A stretch of 64,000 nucleotides of DNA from Dasyornis broadbenti (GCA_013397935.1 VZRN01000631.1:2814374-2878373); one strand, 5' to 3'; numbered from the stretch's first letter, positions 31,301 to 44,700 are shown. Numbers and translations are program-made. The notes: generated by a model from the letters alone, not told the origin.

Positions 31301-34300
31301 AAGCAGCACTTTTTCCTGGGTCATCTCTTGGGAAGTTTCTTTCTAGTCTCACATCAACATGTGTCCAGGGGCCTGTTTTTCTGTTTGTGAACACCTTTTA
31401 AATCTTAAATCCCAAATAGTCTCAGCTTTTCCTGAGTCTTGAAGTCTGCAGTCTTTCATGGATTCTGTGACTTCAGCAACGACTATCAAGGAAGAATTGG
31501 CCAATTTAATATTTGGGGTGGGGAAGAGAGTTAAAATTGTTCTCTCAGTGTACATGTGTTGTAGAGCAGGCTCCAGCCCACTTCCTACCCTACTGCTGGT
31601 TATTTTAACAGGTACGTTGATAACCATACAGGAAAAGTTCTCCAAAGGAACATTGCAAATGTTCCTTTAGTGTTTTACCACTGAGAAGTCTAAAACGAGG
31701 TCCAACTGTTGTAAAACAGAAGCTGCCTGGACCACTTTGGTAGTGGTTCAGTTTCTGATGGCACTATCTCTCATGCTCAAAAATGCCTTACCTGAACTTC
31801 ATGACATTTGTTGCCCAATATGGCCAAATTTTGAGTATATTCTCTACTCTTTAGGGTAAATCAACTTGGATTTGTCTTTTCAGGGTGCTGCGACACCAAA
31901 GTTTAGTTAGACATGAACTCTGTTAAAAAGTTTAAAATGCTAAAAGAGAAAAGAAAATCAAGTGCTGAAATTTAAAAGCGGGTGAATCTGAACTGATTCT
32001 GTTGCACGTGGCTTCCAGTGATTTCCAGCAGCATGCCAGACACGAGGTCGCAGATTTAACTGGACTCCAGTACTAGCTTAATGTTGGGACATGAATTTTG
32101 GAAAGTGTGTATGTTCTTGCTCTTAATCCAGTCCAAAACTTGGATTAAGAATTTTAGTTTTGCCCAGGTCTTGCATTTATCTCAATTGTTCCTCTAGAAG
32201 AACTGTGCTGGCACGTCACCAGAGCAAATATTTCCAGATGATGAGCGCTGCAGTCAGGGGAAGGGAAGAGTCCTCCTGGGGATAAAATAACCTTGCTGGG
32301 ATGGCAGAGAGAGAATAAAGGTTAAGAGGAAAAACAAAGTATGGAAGAGCAGGAGGCTGACAATCTCTGTAACCAGGCCACTTACAGCTCTTGTCTCCCT
32401 CTTGGAAGCTAACATTTAATTTAAAAGAATTCAATTTAGCTTCTAGTTAAAAAAAACCAATAAAAATATGTGCAATAAAAGGAATTTATCTTTCAATATT
32501 GTGTTCTGCTCAAAAGCAGGAGTGACTCAAGGTCACCCATGCTCTTCTGCTGTATTCCTTGATCTTGGCATGTGACACTACGCTCCAGAAGGTCCCTTCT
32601 GCTGACTGTGGTGTTTACATGGTGCTGCACTCAGATCAAACAGCTGATTTGTCAGGAAAACAATCTTTGAAGATGTTCTGGCAGTTAATTTTGAGTCTGT
32701 TATAAAAATGACTGCAGGGCCTGTGTAAGGGAGAAAGAGTGGACAAAAAGGAAATTCAGATGGTGCAGATTGTAGAATGAGGTTTTCTACAATAACAAAT
32801 AATGTTGGACACACAGAAGGTAAGGCAGCACAACATCAAATGAAAACTAACATGTAAATGCACAGCATAAAATCCTCTGATCTACCTTTTGATGGACCTC
32901 AAGCTTTGAAATCATTGCTGTGGAAGAGAAAGGTGGTCACTATGTTAATTCAGGCAGGAGCAGAACATAATTGTAACATTCTGGACTCCTTTTATTCTTC
33001 CATTATGAGTTCTCAGGCTAGCTGGAAGAGATGAAACAACCAAAAAAGGCTTTACAGGGACCAGTACGTCTGTGTCATTTTAATATCTAAGCCAGTTAGC
33101 TATTAAAGAGTTGTTATTATTATGGAGATTTAGTGACGTAAGTAGCTAGTTTAACAGCTAACTAGCTTGTGGTAGTTAGATTTCTATCAATAGAAAATAC
33201 AGAATTTAGAAATTACTATGACTGTCAGAAATTAAAACATCTATAAATTACATCTAAGGAGAAAGATCAGTAAAAAGTTTCATGGAAGTTTCCAGGTTTT
33301 TACTCACAATCTTCCTCCCCTCTATTGTATTACTACCCTTTATTATTCCTAGGAATCATTTGAATTATGTGAATTAAAGTGACAGACAAGGAATCTGTGT
33401 CTCCTGTAGACTCTCCAGATAATTTTCTGAATTAGTTTAAGTTAGTAAAACGGAAATTTCAGCAGAGAATATTAAGGAATAGCTATCTTCGTTGATAAAG
33501 CTAACTTGGAAAGTATTTCAAAACCAAGCAGTGACAAGAACTCTGGGTGAAATATCATTCTAGCATATACCTGATTTCTACTGTAGTTGTTTACCTGTCG
33601 TTTACAGTAAATTGTCTCTAATTTTGAAATAGCAGTGGAATTTTTTGTCTTAGTTTAACAATGTGGTGCCTTGAGGATTGTTTGGAGGAGAGTGTTCCGT
33701 GCCCTGGTGTGGGAGGTTACACACACAACCACCACGGTGTTATCAGCCTGGATAAATATGCACATGGAATTTTAAAAAAACCCAAACCAACAGAACTGCA
33801 TCTGCACAATGCCATCAGCCTTATTTCAAATGGAAGAAATATGAGACAGCCACTGAGGAATTCAAAACAACTTTTTCTTTCTGCCCCCACGGTGATTCTA
33901 TTTTACTTTCTACTAAACTATATTGCATCTGCATTGCGGCTATTAATAGATTTGGGGTTTTAATCCTATGTACAGGCCGGTAAACTCGAAGCATTCCGAG
34001 TTAACACACGGACTCACCACTGGGTGGTACTACAGAAATAAAAAATAGCGCTTAATACTCGGGAAGTGCCTACTTTGGGGAGAAAAACCAGCCAACATCT
34101 ATCATGTGATCCATATTCCGGTTACATGTACCTGGGAAAGGGAGGAGGATTGAGAGACGGGAAAGAAAAAAAAAAAACAAAAAACTGGGCTTTCTTTTCT
34201 TAATGGAAGACAGATGTTTGCCTGAAAATTTGTCATCCACAGGTTTGGAACCTCGTTCAAAACGTAACCAAGACAAAGTGAACTAACTGGTAGCTGTAAT

Positions 34301-34500
34301 CAGCATAAATTATGTGTCTTCAATTAAAGCTTTTCGTTTATTTTTTGAGACAGACCGTATCTTTTATTTAGAAAGGGCTACTTCCAGCCAGTCACGGATG
34401 CCATTACTCATTGTACAGAATAAATCACGGTCCAGGAAGGGGGGCAAAAAAACAGGGCGGAAAACTATTAAGTAAATATAATTATTAGCAGAAAACGCTA
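28390..34500. other. Intergenic region between XPO1 and USP34
   Basis: About 6 kb separates the XPO1 poly(A) signal from the USP34 CpG island, similar to the human spacing as I recall it. The sequence is AT-rich with A-runs (near 30080, 30242 and 30540). A less AT-rich, slightly CpG-containing patch lies at about 28870-29420 with short ORFs. No protein, RNA gene or transposon is recognised on either strand. Confidence 0.7.
28707..28712 (+). terminator. Possible distal poly(A) signal AATAAA
   Basis: A second canonical AATAAA occurs about 340 nt downstream (CTTGAATAAACAG). It could serve a longer XPO1 3' UTR, but the context does not decide this. Confidence 0.35.
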
Positions 34501-34635
34501 CCGTAGCCCTCCAAATGCCCATTTTCGGAGTCCGGGTTGGCGGCGCCCACAGGTGCCCCCAGCTCCCCTCAGCCGCGCTGGGCGGGAAGGAGATGGCGAC
34601 GGCTCTTCCGTCCCGCGCCCCGACGGCGGAAAACG

Positions 34636-34640
34636 CCAAT
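34636..34640 (+). promoter_or_regulatory. CCAAT box
   Basis: CCAAT in the context AACGCCAATAAA lies near the upstream edge of the CpG island. It is a plausible NF-Y site for a TATA-less housekeeping promoter. Confidence 0.45.
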
Positions 34641-34702
34641 AAACCACGCAAAAGACCTGGAAAACCGCCTGGAAGCTGGGAGCTTCCTCGCTACGGAGCA
34701 CG

Positions 34703-34718
34703 GCTTAGCGCGCTAAGC
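34703..34718. promoter_or_regulatory. 16-bp perfect palindrome in CpG island
   Basis: GCTTAGCGCGCTAAGC equals its own reverse complement, with a CGCG core. Such a site could bind a dimeric factor. No specific factor is assigned. Confidence 0.5.
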
Positions 34719-34958
34719 GCTCCCTTCAGGCGGGAGGTCCCCGAGGCAGCCCGGCGAGCGCGGCGGGAGCGGGGCTTCGGGCACCGAGGGAAGGGGTGGG
34801 TAGGAGAAGCCGCTCCCCCGTCGCTGTCACAGCGGCGGCGTGCGCGCGTTCCTGGCGGAGATTCCCGGCCGCGGGAGGCGGGAAGAGGGCAGGGAGAAGG
34901 GGAGAGGGCAGGGAGAGGCGCTTCCCGCCCTTCCCCGGGCGCGCGCCCAACCGCCGCC

Positions 34959-34969
34959 GCCGCCATTTT
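34959..34969 (-). promoter_or_regulatory. YY1-like motif, copy 1
   Basis: GCCGCCATTTT is the reverse complement of AAAATGGCGGC, close to the YY1 consensus AAGATGGCGGC. It is the first of two copies spaced 31 bp apart inside a short imperfect duplication (CCAACC, GCC repeats, ATTTT). Confidence 0.65.
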
Positions 34970-34989
34970 ACNCGCCCCAACCCGCCGCC

Positions 34990-35000
34990 GCCGCCATTTT
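34990..35000 (-). promoter_or_regulatory. YY1-like motif, copy 2
   Basis: This is a second identical GCCGCCATTTT, 31 bp after the first. A single ambiguous base (N at 34972) lies between the copies, suggesting that the duplication was hard to assemble. Confidence 0.65.
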
Positions 35001-35207
35001 CCCCTCCCGCCCCCTTTCCTCCTCCCCCCCGCTCGCCATCCCGCCGCTCGGAGCCGCGGTGGGAAGGCGGGGCGAGAGGGAAAAGGGAGGAGGAGGGACT
35101 CGGCCACCTTCGCCTCCTCCTGCCTGGTCGGAAACTGCCGAGCGGCACCCGAGCGCCCTGTCCCCCCCTTCGCTCCCGTCCCCTCCTCCTCCTCCTTCCC
35201 CCTCAGC

Positions 35208-35218
35208 AAAATGGCGGC
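35208..35218 (+). promoter_or_regulatory. YY1-like motif, copy 3 (inverted)
   Basis: AAAATGGCGGC lies on the plus strand, opposite in orientation to the other two copies. The ATG in it opens only a 10-codon frame ending in TGA, so it is not the USP34 start. YY1 sites of this form often sit just downstream of a transcription start. Confidence 0.65.
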
Positions 35219-35252
35219 GCGTGGAGTCCCTGGGAGCCAGTGAGTGACTCGG

Positions 35253-35707
35253 NNNNNNNNNNNNNNNNNNNNNNNNNNNNNNNNNNNNNNNNNNNNNNNN
35301 NNNNNNNNNNNNNNNNNNNNNNNNNNNNNNNNNNNNNNNNNNNNNNNNNNNNNNNNNNNNNNNNNNNNNNNNNNNNNNNNNNNNNNNNNNNNNNNNNNNN
35401 NNNNNNNNNNNNNNNNNNNNNNNNNNNNNNNNNNNNNNNNNNNNNNNNNNNNNNNNNNNNNNNNNNNNNNNNNNNNNNNNNNNNNNNNNNNNNNNNNNNN
35501 NNNNNNNNNNNNNNNNNNNNNNNNNNNNNNNNNNNNNNNNNNNNNNNNNNNNNNNNNNNNNNNNNNNNNNNNNNNNNNNNNNNNNNNNNNNNNNNNNNNN
35601 NNNNNNNNNNNNNNNNNNNNNNNNNNNNNNNNNNNNNNNNNNNNNNNNNNNNNNNNNNNNNNNNNNNNNNNNNNNNNNNNNNNNNNNNNNNNNNNNNNNN
35701 NNNNNNN
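35253..35707. other. Assembly gap (455 N) in CpG island
   Basis: A run of N interrupts the GC-rich promoter. Neither flank encodes the expected USP34 N-terminus (MCENCADLVEVLNE in human, from memory). The first coding exon is therefore probably inside this gap, though N length may not reflect true length. Confidence 0.95.
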
Positions 35708-38700
35708 CGCGGCCGGGGGCGGCCCCGCCGCCGCCGCCGTGTTCCCGCTGCATCCCCCCTTTCCCTCGGGATCCGCATCCCCGGCAGCCGCGGCGGGGCC
35801 TGGCCGGGCTGAGGAGCTGCCCGGGAGCCGCTCCGGGGACAGCCGGGCCTGGGCTGGGTCCCTTTTAACCAGCAGCAGCAGCAGCAAAGGTGGCTCGGAG
35901 TGATCCTGCCTCCCCCTCCCCGTGCCTGGCCTCGGTACGCGGTGCAGGTGCTTTTCGGGCACCGAGTCTCCTGAAGCTGTGAGGGAAGCGGCGGCTGGAG
36001 GAGCCTGGCTCGGCTTGGCGAGGTTGGGAATGTGCTGCTGGGTGTTTGGCTTCGGGGGTGGTCTCTGGCTCCCTCCCGAAGTTTCCTCTTCACGAGTGTT
36101 ACCGGCAGGGTCGGAGGGGTGATACAGCAGGTGTTCCCCTCCGCTGCCGCTGGAATCAGGAGCGTTCGGGGCACGAAATTCCCTGTAGGCCTCGTGTATC
36201 CCTTCGAACCTGCGCTCCGTGACAGCCAAGGTACCTTCTCAGGAGCTCTGTCTCACGAACAAAGACCAAAAAAACACCATTTGTACGGATGCTGAGGAAT
36301 TGAAACAACTTACCAGCTGAAGACTGTGATTAGAAGGAAGTTTAACTATCTTGGATCTTAAACATGGCATTTTTCCTGGCTACACTCTGCAAATCCTGTT
36401 CCAGCGGAGTGGAGTACAGGAGCTGCCTAGAACAGGGTTTTGGTAGAGTTGTCTTCACTCTCCTGAGGCCCACTTCCATGTGCTGTTTGTTCTTTCCTAG
36501 GATCCTACAGTAGCTGAATGTTGGCCTCTTTCTTGCTGGGGTAATAGGGTGTTCAGTGATCGCCAGCGTTTCATTTGAGAAGTAGAAATGTAGGTGTAAA
36601 AGTAACTTTTAGGAGAGTTCAGAGGCTGGAGTAAATCAGATTATGTTGATATTACACACCAAATGGTTATTTAAGCAGTAGGTTCAAAATAAGACGAAAT
36701 TGTCAATGTTGCGTGATGACAGTTGCTTGTTGAAAGAGACAACTTGGTTTGGATGGATTGATAAGTAATCATTGCTTAAACTTGATTGTGATTGGTATGG
36801 TGACATAGAAAAGAGTTGTAACATTAAATTTGGTATTTCAAGGAATCCCTGAAATTCCAGTACAAATTGATTTTTACAGGTGTTTTAAGGTAATTGGGAT
36901 TGATGTAGATAGCTATTTCTCTATAGATAAAACAATGTCTTCAATCACTTCAACAATTCTTTATATATATAAAACTAAGGTATGGATAATTTAATGGTTC
37001 TGCATTATATAAGATATATCTCTGCTATTAAGTAGAAGGAAATATGTCTTTTAAAGTCTAAATTTATCAGGAAAATTCTGAAGTACTACTGCTATGTAGT
37101 TAATTACCAAAAATGCTCCTTAAGTAACCTTAGGTTTGGCCTTCCCTTCAGAGAAAGATGCACACTGTAAATCACCAGAACTATTTGGGGGGTGTGTGTG
37201 TTTGGATACAAAGACATGTGATGGTGCTCCCTTCTCACTGGATGAGACTGAGTTGTGAGGGAGGGATGGTTCCTTTTATAACTTCCAGTTGAGTTATTTG
37301 TGCTCCTTAAGTAATAATGAAAGGTACATAATACGAAAATGATGTCAAGCCTTGGTTTTTAAAACACTGCAGCAGAAATGAAAAGTGGTAGTAAAGAATG
37401 AGATCATGCCCGAAATGTGCGAGCCACAGGCTGCCAGCAGTTTCCTTTTCTGCCCACGGAGCATTTGGGATCAGCTCTGCACCAGAACTACCCAAGCAGG
37501 GTTTTCAGGGAGGTCCAGGAAACAGCATCTCTTTCTTTTAGAATTTTCTTGCTAAACCAAACGTTTTTACATGGCCACACTCTGGTCTTTGTCTTCATTT
37601 GCTCTTATGTTTTCAAAATAAGATTTGGTATCACTTGCATGACAGGTCACTTGGAAAGGGAAATTGACAGGAGGTCTCAACATGATGTTTGGGAAGGAAC
37701 ACGTGGGAAGCTCCTGTTTTCTTTCTAAGAAGTTACCAGTTGATGGGTGGCAGAAGGGTGAAACTGAACAATTCTACAAACAAACAGGCACATTTTTATT
37801 AGAAGCATATTAGTCCCACTGTAAATTGCTACCCACACCGCATAACAGTGTGCAGAGCTGGAGATTCTGTCCCGCAGTGACCTTTGTGTGGGCCCAGGGT
37901 TATGTCCTGGGAAGACTTCAGGTCCTCAGGCCTGACTTTGTCACAGGCAATCAGTGATCCTGGGTCTGTGGCTGCCTGAGGTCCTGAACTGGAAACCTGT
38001 AGATTGAAAAGTTAATTTTTTTTGGCCAAAGGTGTGTAAATATGCGTGTATGTATTTAACATAATGCTTCACTGAGAAGCAGGTAATGTTTTATGGATAG
38101 AGTCAACAATGTTGGGGTTTTTGGTATATATATGTTTTTTTCTTCTCTTGCAGCATCTTGATTTTTAGCATTTGATCTACATATTAAACCCAGTAAATTC
38201 TCTGATCTTGAAGTTATTTCCTGAGAAGTAGTAATTTCAAGTTATGATTTGATCCAGGAACTCACTATAATGTGAATTCCCCTATGAAATATCCAGACTT
38301 TAGAGGAGTTTTAGCACTGTAAGACAATCTGTTCACTCAGAGCAAACAGTCTTAATTTCTCACTGTGGGTTTCTTAGCATCATTTACATTATCCCAGGCA
38401 GGGTTTAACAGGAGTAAAGTCTATAAAAAGTCTGATTTTTTTTTTTTTTTTAAATTAATCTTCCACAATATAAACATTTTTAGTAGCCTTTAATAGAAGA
38501 AAAAAAATGAAGACACAATGGGCTGCTTTTTAAGATAAGGCCACTTATTTACAAAAGGCTTAAGAACAGATTCTCATGGCATTAAATTATAGGGGCTCAT
38601 TTAAATGTGCACACATTTTACAGGAAAAGTGCATTGAGGACATTCTGTGCTTTTATGTTAATTTACAGCATTCTGTATCCCAAATTGAACCCTGATACAC

Positions 38701-41700
38701 TTTGCATTCCTTGGTTTCTTTGGATGCCGGGTCTTGTCAGTCTCGGAGGGTTTATATTGAGTTTCACTTGTTCTTGAGTAATATTTACATTTCTGTGCTG
38801 TCCAGAGGCCCTGATCAGGACAGCTCTGTTTTGCTAGGCACTGCACGGATACCCAGATAGTCTTAACCCTAAAGTAAGCCAGAGAATATGGAAAGTGACA
38901 TTAGAGGTGGGTTAGAGGTCTGCCTCAGGCCTTTTACAGGAGTTCTGCAGGTTGCTGTGTCCCACCTGGAGCCACAGCGATAGTTTGAGCTGCCTATAGA
39001 TCCATCCGCACCATCCTTGTGGAGGTTTCACTCCCAAGTGTTGAGGATGTGAGCTTCATGCTGAGTTTTTGTTGAGTGCAGGACTGTCCTTGTGTGCCTG
39101 GGAGTGCCTCTTCATAGCTGAAAGTGCCAGTCCGGTTCTCAGACCAGTCCTGAGTCAGCATCCTCCCAGTCCTGGCTGTGGCGTGTCCCGGAGAGCCCAG
39201 CTCAGCTTGGTTGCCTGCGAGATTTCCCTTTGGGACTGCAGCTGATCTTGATGTGTGTTGACTTAAAACTCCATAGATGATTTTGGTTTAGGTTTAGTTT
39301 GTTCCTCTTGTTTGGTTTGGGTTTTATAAAAGTAAGAAACAAAAAGATTACAATATGGAAAAATAGGTTTTATTATGTAGTGGCAGTCGTGGTTTTAGGT
39401 TAACTTGGTAGGCATCGGTTATTCCCAGTTCTTGGTTTCTGGGAACAAAATTTGTTTTCTTCCCAGCATTCTGCTTCACTTTTTTTACTGATTACCTCTC
39501 TCGTCCATTTTTTCTTAGCAGCTCTGAAATCATACAATGAATTCATACTGATGATTAGAGCCTTCTAGATGTTATTCCATTACACCAGCTTACACGCTGT
39601 TTTTCTCCTTACGTTTTCAGTAGACCAGAAAAATAAAAAAGCCCAATGACCAACCCAAAACAATCCCCCCCTGCCCAGTTTACTCAAGCACAGGAGATGA
39701 CTGTAGCCTCTTACTGTTGTTTTCTGTCTGTTATCACTGTCAGCTGGCCTGCATAGCTACTGCTAGAATGATCAGGTCCATAAAACACTTGAGGTACTGG
39801 AGTGCTTTACTGTTTGTGTAGTTGAAGGATAGCTCTGAATTTGGATGCTGGAGATTCTTGGCTTGACTCCTTGTCATGTTGTTCTGGCATGTAGGAAGTA
39901 CAAAGAGGAGCCTTGGAGGTTGGGTGGGGGTATGTTTACCTTGAGGTAGGTGAGAGATTGTATTCCAGAACATTGCAGCGTTCCATTTGTGCTTTGGGAT
40001 CTGGAGAGGATCAATATCTGGGAGTACTCAGATATTGAGGATGTGTTATAAAATTATTACATATATTGCATCATTAACATGACTCAGTCTCCAAGAGCTG
40101 CTCTCACTTGTTCAGTGGTTACCTGTAAGCTTCCGGATTGATTATTCGATTACCTCTAGATTTTTGTGCAGATCTAAAGTTTCATTTGTCTGTTAGATGA
40201 TTCCTCTTGTGCAAAACTGTAAAAATTGTCTGTATTGCATGGCTTTTCTCTTTCTTTTTTTTTTGGCCTGTTTTAAAAGATTCATCTTTTCTTTCTGCTT
40301 AAATGATATTTGCATGCTCAGAACCTCTGCAGAGATGCTAGGGAGGATTTATTGGGGTAACTGCCCAACCTTGTAGATCTTTGCAGTCTCCTTTTGAAGA
40401 AAAGAAAGTCACTTGTTTATAACTGAAATGCAGTAATTTTTTCATGTTTACTTTTGTCTTTGACCCTTTTTAAGGTAATGAGCAGCCAGGCTTAAAGGAA
40501 AATGAAAATAACCTTTTCTCTATAGCAACATTGTCAAATTGCAGTTATGAACTGTGCTGAAGTGCTACTCCGAATGAATTGGAGTAAACAGAGGGAAAAA
40601 ATGGAAGGAGGAACTTGTATCCTTGCTATTTGTGAACTTTCTAAAGTGAAAGGGAAGGTGACGCTAGTTTTGTTTGTAATTGTAAAGCAGTAGAAGGAAA
40701 AACTATCACTTTAATAGCTAAAAGGCTTCTATTTTTGGAAAGATATTTAAGCTTTTGTTCTGTACAATTATTTTGGTTCATGTTATTTGATGTGATCAGA
40801 AATGATTTTGTCCTGAGACTTTTCCTGTTCAGGCTGCTGCAAACTGGCTCCTTCTCATTACTCAAGCCACTTGATCAGTGATGCTGAAGATGAGTTACGT
40901 AAAGCCCATTCTGCTGACTTTTGTTGTGAGTTACAGACCATTGACATGTATTTACTGAGATGCTTCTCTTTGTGTATAGGGAAATCTTCTGTTGGATAAG
41001 TACTTGGAGCAATATCCTCAAAGCCACAAGGCTCTACCATTGTAGAGTGGATTAGTTAGTGGATGACTTCAAGGAAAATGAAGAAAGCAAGAAAGGAAAA
41101 GAAAAGCATCCCTTGCTTCATGTTAAAAAGATACTTGATCAGTGTAGAGCTTGATGTCATCATATTTCCCATGTAGGAAATCTTTGTGTCAGATTTTTTT
41201 TCATGTGTTTTGGTGCATATGGCTTTCCCTCCATAAGGGGTAGTTTTCAAGTCAGCCAAGTCCCACGCAATTCCTGAGCCAAGTCCAAGACAATGTGCTT
41301 TAGGCTATCCTGGATGTTGTTGGTGTCAGTTTTTCACAACAGAGCAGCTCTTGGACTTGTCCTTGGATGCAGAGGTGGTGCAGAGTGTAGTGGGGCACTG
41401 TTGGGAGCAGATGCTCAGGCTCTGTGTCACTCTGAGGTTCAGGGGGCAGGATCCTGGAGGGCAAACCTGCCTCCATTTCCCTCAGCCTGCCTTGGAGGTG
41501 ATGCCTTGGCTTTGGGAGATTGATAGTTTTGTCTCTGGAGACACCTATGGGCATTATGAGCCTCGCCCATTCTTTTAATTAATAGAATTCCTTTTTGCTT
41601 CTCTTTCTTCTGTGTTAAACAGTAAAATTGCTAATACAGACTTTCTATCTTACAGGTTTTAATTCCTTGCTACTTTATTTCTCCATGTCACTACAGTTTC

Positions 41701-44700
41701 CTTCCATCTTTCTGTCTTCAACTAATATTGAGTCACAAAAGCAAATACTGGAATCATGTTTTGTGTCTGAGTGATGAGCAGTCCATGATTTGGCATTATA
41801 GTGATTGGGAGGGAAGAGCAGTGTTGACTTCTTGATTCCTTATATTTCATGTCTTTTCTTCTTCGAGTTCTTTTCAGGTAGCTAATAGGGATTTTTGCAG
41901 CCCAAGCTACACTTTTTTAGTTGTCTGGATGCTGGGACAATATGATAAAGAATCTTACCATCCTCAGCAGCAAGTGGTTGTGCTGATTACTCAGTGCTGC
42001 TGATAGTAACAGCATGCTGCAATTAAACAGAGTTGTGGCCATTTAATTTCTGTGAAGTGTGTATTGAGGTGATTTTTTTTCTTTCATTTTGTGCAGCAAA
42101 TTGGCAATTTCTAGAAGATGTGAAGAGGTGAGAAGCCATTCTTTTCACTTTGTTCCTTTCCTTGTATGGGAATCGATATGCAGTCTGAATGCTAAACATG
42201 GACATGCAACTGTGAGGGTTTCTGTGGTGTTCTTAACACTTAGTAAAAATATCCAGCTTGTTTGTAGATTTGCAAAGTTTTATTTCTGGAGTTGTTCAGA
42301 TCCAGCACGTATGGTGGACAGTGAGCTTCTCAAGGGAACTCTGGTGCAAATGCATTGCAGTTCTCTGCATTTGTATAGAACCACTAGGAGACTTTGTGCT
42401 GGAACAACTGGTGGAAGAAGCTGAAACTTGTCAGAAAAAAGTTTTGTGGAAAATGCACCTTTGGGAGTTGATCTTTATTCAGCTCATTTGTAAAAAAGGC
42501 TGTAAATAAGACTTGAGAAACACGTGATAATTGAGACACAGTTTCTAGATCAGGATCCCTGCAGATCTTTGGTTTCCATCAAGGAGGTGAGTGGCAAAAC
42601 TTTTTTTGCCTTCTTCTACACTTTCCACACATTGAAGAAGCAAGTCTCCAGTTCATTGCACTGACTTCCACTTGAGAGTTTTTAATCAATGTAATTGTGT
42701 ATAGAAGCAGGAGATACATGGTTAATGCTGTGTTGTTCAACACTGTTTGTCTTTATCTTTCTGTTGTGCTCCTCAGCTCATTTTGGGGGGATTTGATAAT
42801 ATTTAGCAAGAGCTTAATTTCGTCCTCAGGAAGTATTCAGTTGCCTGTTTATTATTCTGTGACACATAATTATTAAATTCTTCATAATTTAGGTTTCAGT
42901 ACAAACCCCATGGTTTTCATCAGCAGTGAAATTACTTTTAAGTGGGTGTGAACTGAAACAGAGCAATTTTCTGCCAGTAGTCTCTATTCTTTGCAAATCT
43001 GGTCATCAAATTTCATTCTAAACTCTGTGGGCATCAACAGAACTGACAGTGCTTTCACTTGTGTGCTCTTTCTGCTTGGAGAAGCTGTGAACAGTGTGGA
43101 CATGGACAGCGGCATGCGTGCAAAGGAGGGCAGCTCCAGAAAAGTTGTAGAGGGGCCAGAATATCAATATCTACTGAGGAATTTAGGAAATGGGCTGTCT
43201 GTGAAAGGCTTGTGTAGCACAGCTTACCCATCCTTGTCAGGCACCTGTGTTCTGGGCAGGAGGTGGATGGTGGGATTACATTCTGAACTCACAGTCAGCG
43301 GTTGATACAAGAGACTGAAAACTTTATTTCTCCTTCTTGGAGCTGTTATGGGGTAACACTGGGGAGTGTGAGCTCAAAAGCTCGATAAAAGTAAGTTCTC
43401 CTGCTTAGATGAAGGACATTCAGTGCAGTGAATCCTTGTGTGTATTGGCTGGTCTCTGATTTCTTTACTGATGGTTGAAATACTTTTTCCTCTGCACTAC
43501 GTGTTTTCCTTCCTATTTGAAGTGAAACTTGTACCGCAGAGTATTTCAAGTAGTAAGCGTCAATGCTTGATCTGCTGATGTAATATTTAGAGTAGATGCA
43601 GTCTGATCGAGTTGATCAGAAATTGAAATCAGTTTCCATCAGTGACTTGGAAACTTGGTGGGTCTGAACAACAGTGCCAGTTTGAGTCTTTCCAAAAGGA
43701 GCTGGCTTTGAACTCTGTGTAGCTGTAGCTACAGATACTGCCCCATGTGCACTTGCTGATACGAGACTTGTAAAGCATTTGTTTATATCAAAATGACATC
43801 TGTAAATACATTTTATGGTTGTGGGGGATGCTTGTCATGAAACTTAACTGCTGTCTTGGATGTACTTGTATAGACCCCATGCATTGCCTTCAGCCATCTC
43901 TTATTTCTTATTTTACTTACTGCTTTCAATCTATCAGCTTTTAAAATTAATTTAATTATTTTAGCCAATAAATTACCTAATACACCGTGTGTTTTGAGAA
44001 AATTGCTAAATACAGGTTATCTGGCACAAAGGAATGCAAAATTTGAGTGTATATCTGAAAGTTGAGAGAGACAGTGACTTTATTGCATGCCTATCCTTCC
44101 TCAGTATTTTATTGTCCTTTCTGAATGAGTGTTGCTGCACCTGTGCTGATGGAAACAAATAAAGCCTTGGAGTTCAAATGCTGAGCCGGCTCTTCTGGGC
44201 TTTCAGTGAACTGCCTGAAGCTCCATTGAGGATAATGACCCATTGCCCGTTTACTGTCATCTCCTTGTTTAAGCAGGCTTAAATATACTTTGCAAGAAAT
44301 GAATTCATCATATTTGCCTTTCACAGATTTTGCCCCTGAAACCTGGAGCATAGTTCTTACATGCTTTTGTTGTAAATCTACTGGTAATCTATTGCTTCTT
44401 TCAGGCCAGAGTGGCTCAGTCATGGGCCTTCTCTTTCTGCTTGCCGGGGAAAGCTGCTGTTGTTGTCTGAAACTGATTCACAGTGGGCCAAGTAGTACAG
44501 CTGAACTAATTTGCAAAGTTCAGTCTTGAAAATAGAATGCTTCCTGGGGTAGGTATTTTAATTTTTGCATTCCTTGCTACTTTTAATTAAGACTAATACA
44601 AAACCTCTTTAGTTTTTGGAACCTTGTTCATGCAATTAAATCTTTGTTCTACTTTTAAAATAGTTCGATAGACTGAGTTCTGTGTCTTCACCTTAAAATA

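Larger units (their letters stand above)
34510..36240 (+). promoter_or_regulatory. USP34: CpG island, probable USP34 promoter and first exon region
   Basis: Base composition changes abruptly to GC-rich and CpG-dense, with GC boxes, GCC-triplet runs and a CCAAT box. It lies upstream of, and on the same strand as, the USP34 coding exons, and just beyond the end of XPO1, where the USP34 promoter sits in human. A 455-N gap interrupts it. A donor-like GTGAGTG follows GGGAGCCA at about 35240, so a 5' exon could end there. I see no TATA box. Long ORFs reported across this region exist only because N codons hide stops. Confidence 0.8.

Noticed and set aside
35211..35243. ATG GCG GCG as a USP34 start codon
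   Set aside because: It reaches TGA after 10 codons and does not match the USP34 N-terminus. It is better explained as a YY1 motif in a 5' UTR or promoter.
34691..36229. Very long ORFs (up to 512 codons) on both strands across the CpG island
   Set aside because: They are open only because the 455 N hide stops and because GC-rich DNA lacks stop codons. The visible parts are low-complexity Arg/Pro/Ala text with no recognisable domain.
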